Shown piece by piece: positions 62,496-64,000 of a stretch of 64,000 bases of DNA; within the stretch, counting starts at the first letter, position 1; each line of letters opens with the position of its first letter. The position numbers and the translations under genes were made by a program. The stretch comes from Pseudomonas sp. P8_229 (GTDB taxonomy: Bacteria > Pseudomonadota > Gammaproteobacteria > Pseudomonadales > Pseudomonadaceae): contig NZ_CP125378.1 in assembly GCF_034008635.1 (NCBI RefSeq), positions 5,208,501 through 5,272,500 on the forward strand, in the 5' to 3' direction. The notes under the pieces are model-generated. The model was not told the DNA's origin and searched no databases. It saw only the letters and a list, made by a program, of their open reading frames with translations.

Positions 62496-63617
62496 TCAGT
62501 GAATTTCCTGCAATTGCCCCAAACGGCTGCGCGTGCGGGCCAGGTCGATGACGTTGCCGCCGAGGGCCTCACGCAGTGGCAAGCGGCCGAGCAGGGTCAG
62601 GTGTTTGTCCTGGTCGTAGAGCACGTCGATCAGGTTGATGAAGCGCTGTTGCGCGGCGATTGAGCATTCGTCCAGTTCCGGCAGGTCGTCGATGATCCAG
62701 TGGTCGAAACGCCGGCACAGCTCTAGATAATCCATCACCGCTGTCGGTTGCTCGCACAGGTCGTTGAAGGTAAACGCGACCCGGCCGCCATCGCACAGGC
62801 GCGCCTGAACGTGTCGGGTGCCCACCGGAAGCGCAATGGCCGGGGCACCCTCGGGCGGCAGGTTCAGGGTCTGGCGCTGTATTGCCGTGGCCGGCCACAC
62901 ATAGTGGCCCTGAGTGAATACTTGATGCGCATGGTTGCTCGCGTGACTGCGGTAATCGTGCGCGCCGCCGACTTCCATGATTTGCATCCGCGCGTTGATC
63001 AAATCGATCACCGGTTTGAAGCGAGCGTGATAGAGCGGGTTGGGCAGCAAGCCTTCCGGCGGATAGTTGGAGGTCACCAGCAGCAGGACGCCGCGTTGGA
63101 ACAAGGCCTTGAACAGTCGGGTGATGAGCATCGCATCGCCGATGTCATGCACATGAAACTCGTCGAAACACAGGACCCGGCAATCGTGCAGCAGCTCGTC
63201 GAGGGTGACGGCGAGGGCGTCGTCGCGTTGACGATGGTTGAACATGCCCTGATGCAGCCGGGCAAAGAATTCATGAAAATGCACGCGCTGTTTCTGCGCG
63301 GTCGGCAACGCCTGGAAGAAGCCATCGAGCAGCCAGCTCTTGCCGCGTCCGACTGCGCCGTGCAGGTACAGGCTCGGTGGCGTTTGCGCGCTGGCACCGA
63401 ACAACTGGCTGGCCTGTTGCGCCATGCAGTCGATCACCCGCTGCTGGCTGTGACTGAGGGTGTAACCCTGGCCATGGGCCTTGTGCCGGAAGTAATCACG
63501 GATCGACTGGCCACTGGCGTCATGCCCGCTGTTGCCCGGCCGGCCTTTCGCGAGCCAGCGGCGCAACGCCGACCAGCGTTGGGTCAGTGGTGATCGTTTG
63601 GGCGCTTGAGAGGGCAC
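62496..63617 (-). CDS. zapE: ZapE/AFG1-family ATPase
   Basis: The 373-residue AFG1-like ATPase has Walker A GAVGRGKS (87-94) and Walker B LCFDEFHV (149-156), and the family string LLVTSNYPPEGLLPNPLYHARFKPVI (about 180-205). ZapE in E. coli acts at the division ring under stress. The N-terminal tail of about 45 residues is longer and more basic than in E. coli, so it may be a second ZapE-like protein and not the main one. Confidence 0.85.
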   Translation of the reverse strand: MPSQAPKRSPLTQRWSALRRWLAKGRPGNSGHDASGQSIRDYFRHKAHGQGYTLSHSQQRVIDCMAQQASQLFGASAQTPPSLYLHGAVGRGKSWLLDGFFQALPTAQKQRVHFHEFFARLHQGMFNHRQRDDALAVTLDELLHDCRVLCFDEFHVHDIGDAMLITRLFKALFQRGVLLLVTSNYPPEGLLPNPLYHARFKPVIDLINARMQIMEVGGAHDYRSHASNHAHQVFTQGHYVWPATAIQRQTLNLPPEGAPAIALPVGTRHVQARLCDGGRVAFTFNDLCEQPTAVMDYLELCRRFDHWIIDDLPELDECSIAAQQRFINLIDVLYDQDKHLTLLGRLPLREALGGNVIDLARTRSRLGQLQEIH

Positions 63618-63903
63618 AGTGCGGTCACTCCGTGTTCATCAAACCGGCTCCCGGGAGCGCGGCGACGTAGTGTAACCAGAGGCTGCGGCAACCGGCCATC
63701 GCGGCTCGTCGACAGTGGGCGATAACTGAACAACATTGTGCGCAACGTACAGCAATTTTCAGCGATGTAATTCGCCTTGTTGCCAATCTTTCGAAACATA
63801 TCCCGGCAGATCGATGGATCCAATCGACTGGCGGATTCGTCGACCGTTGCTAACCTGAAACACAGTAACGTCATCCAGGGGTTCCCTCACAAGGAATGGG
63901 ACA
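63618..63903. other. Upstream region of zapE and the secreted protein gene
   Basis: 286 bases. A hairpin-like stretch with CCGGCTCCCGGGAGC (about 63642-63656) lies near the zapE start. The rest is AT-richer and should hold both divergent promoters. No gene is evident. Confidence 0.5.
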
Positions 63904-64000
63904 GTGATTGCACGCGTGGTGGTGGGCCTGCTCGGCTTGCTCGGGGCCTCGGTGTACGCGGCGGATCTTCAGGTTGAAGTCCGCGTCGACGTGCAACGTG
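63904..64000 (+). CDS. Start of a secreted protein (partial)
   Basis: A GTG start at 63904 follows AAGGAATGGGACA at suitable spacing. The 32 visible codons give a signal peptide (MIARVVVGLLGLLGASVYAA) with a cut after YAA, then a mature part starting DLQVEVRVDVQR. This beginning is compatible with a spore coat U/Csu pilin-type protein, but too little is seen to claim it. It runs off the right edge of the window. Confidence 0.6.
   Translation, partial: MIARVVVGLLGLLGASVYAADLQVEVRVDVQR

Overview
The window reads as a chromosomal segment of a fluorescent Pseudomonas (P. fluorescens group). The evidence is the high-GC gene style, the order tRNA-Arg/His/Leu/His - tig - clpP - clpX - lon - hupB - ppiD, a divergent ampC/ampR pair closely matching the Pseudomonas AmpR protein, and many REP palindromes with the core GCGAGCAGGCTCRCTCC between genes. 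No rRNA, prophage, plasmid or CRISPR features were seen.

Layout. 1-4.9 kb: tail of a TauE/SafE exporter, small proteins, a GNAT enzyme, a two-gene Septu anti-phage system (ptuA-ptuB), then an 80-nt structured leader in front of a DUF6124-type gene. 5-13 kb: ampC/ampR; a D-glucarate operon (gudD plus MFS transporter) with a divergent GntR/FadR regulator and paired operator-like sites; a DMT exporter with a LysR regulator. 13-24.6 kb: housekeeping and transport genes (trhP/yegQ, isochorismatase-like hydrolase, AI-2E-type permease, AroE paralogue, cupin, yceH, DUF1993, sstT, MFS, nhaR). 24.7-29.5 kb: lipoproteins, a TerC-like protein, a tandem pair of acidic proteins, pbpG and folD. 29.7-39.2 kb: the tRNA cluster followed by the proteostasis block tig-clpP-clpX-lon-hupB-ppiD, with a hidden tRNA-Asp-like relic between hupB and ppiD. 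39.2-40.9 kb: an interspersed ~300-bp repeat and an IS110-family element inserted in a REP. 40.9-50.7 kb: MFS/LysR pair, DUF2242 lipoprotein, AraC regulator, nitrilase-like membrane protein, fadH, PLP desulfhydrase/deaminase-like enzyme and a b561-type cytochrome. 50.9-58 kb: a 2-aminoethylphosphonate catabolic locus (phnX, phnW, two LysR regulators, a phosphate-ester-type MFS permease and an FAD amine oxidase). 58-64 kb: a second copy of the repeat, a short VgrG-like protein, a YebC-family protein, a leucine-rich-repeat protein kinase, a ZapE-like ATPase and the start of a secreted protein.

The most interesting signals are RNA-level. (1) The non-coding end of the IS110 element folds into two stem-loops whose internal loops carry guides matching its REP target (AGGCTCG and GTGGGAG) and its own ends; this is what an IS110 bridge RNA should look like. 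A paralogous 'empty' copy of the same locus elsewhere in the window fixes the insertion point. (2) The leader at 4115-4194 is closed by a 16-bp helix with three G-U pairs. (3) The 76-nt relic at 37105-37180 keeps a tRNA-Asp acceptor stem and CCA but has a GUA anticodon and a collapsed D stem. Two proteins (26218-26889 and 45536-46666) look like enzymes that have lost catalytic residues. All functional statements come from reading the sequence and from family knowledge; no database search was run.
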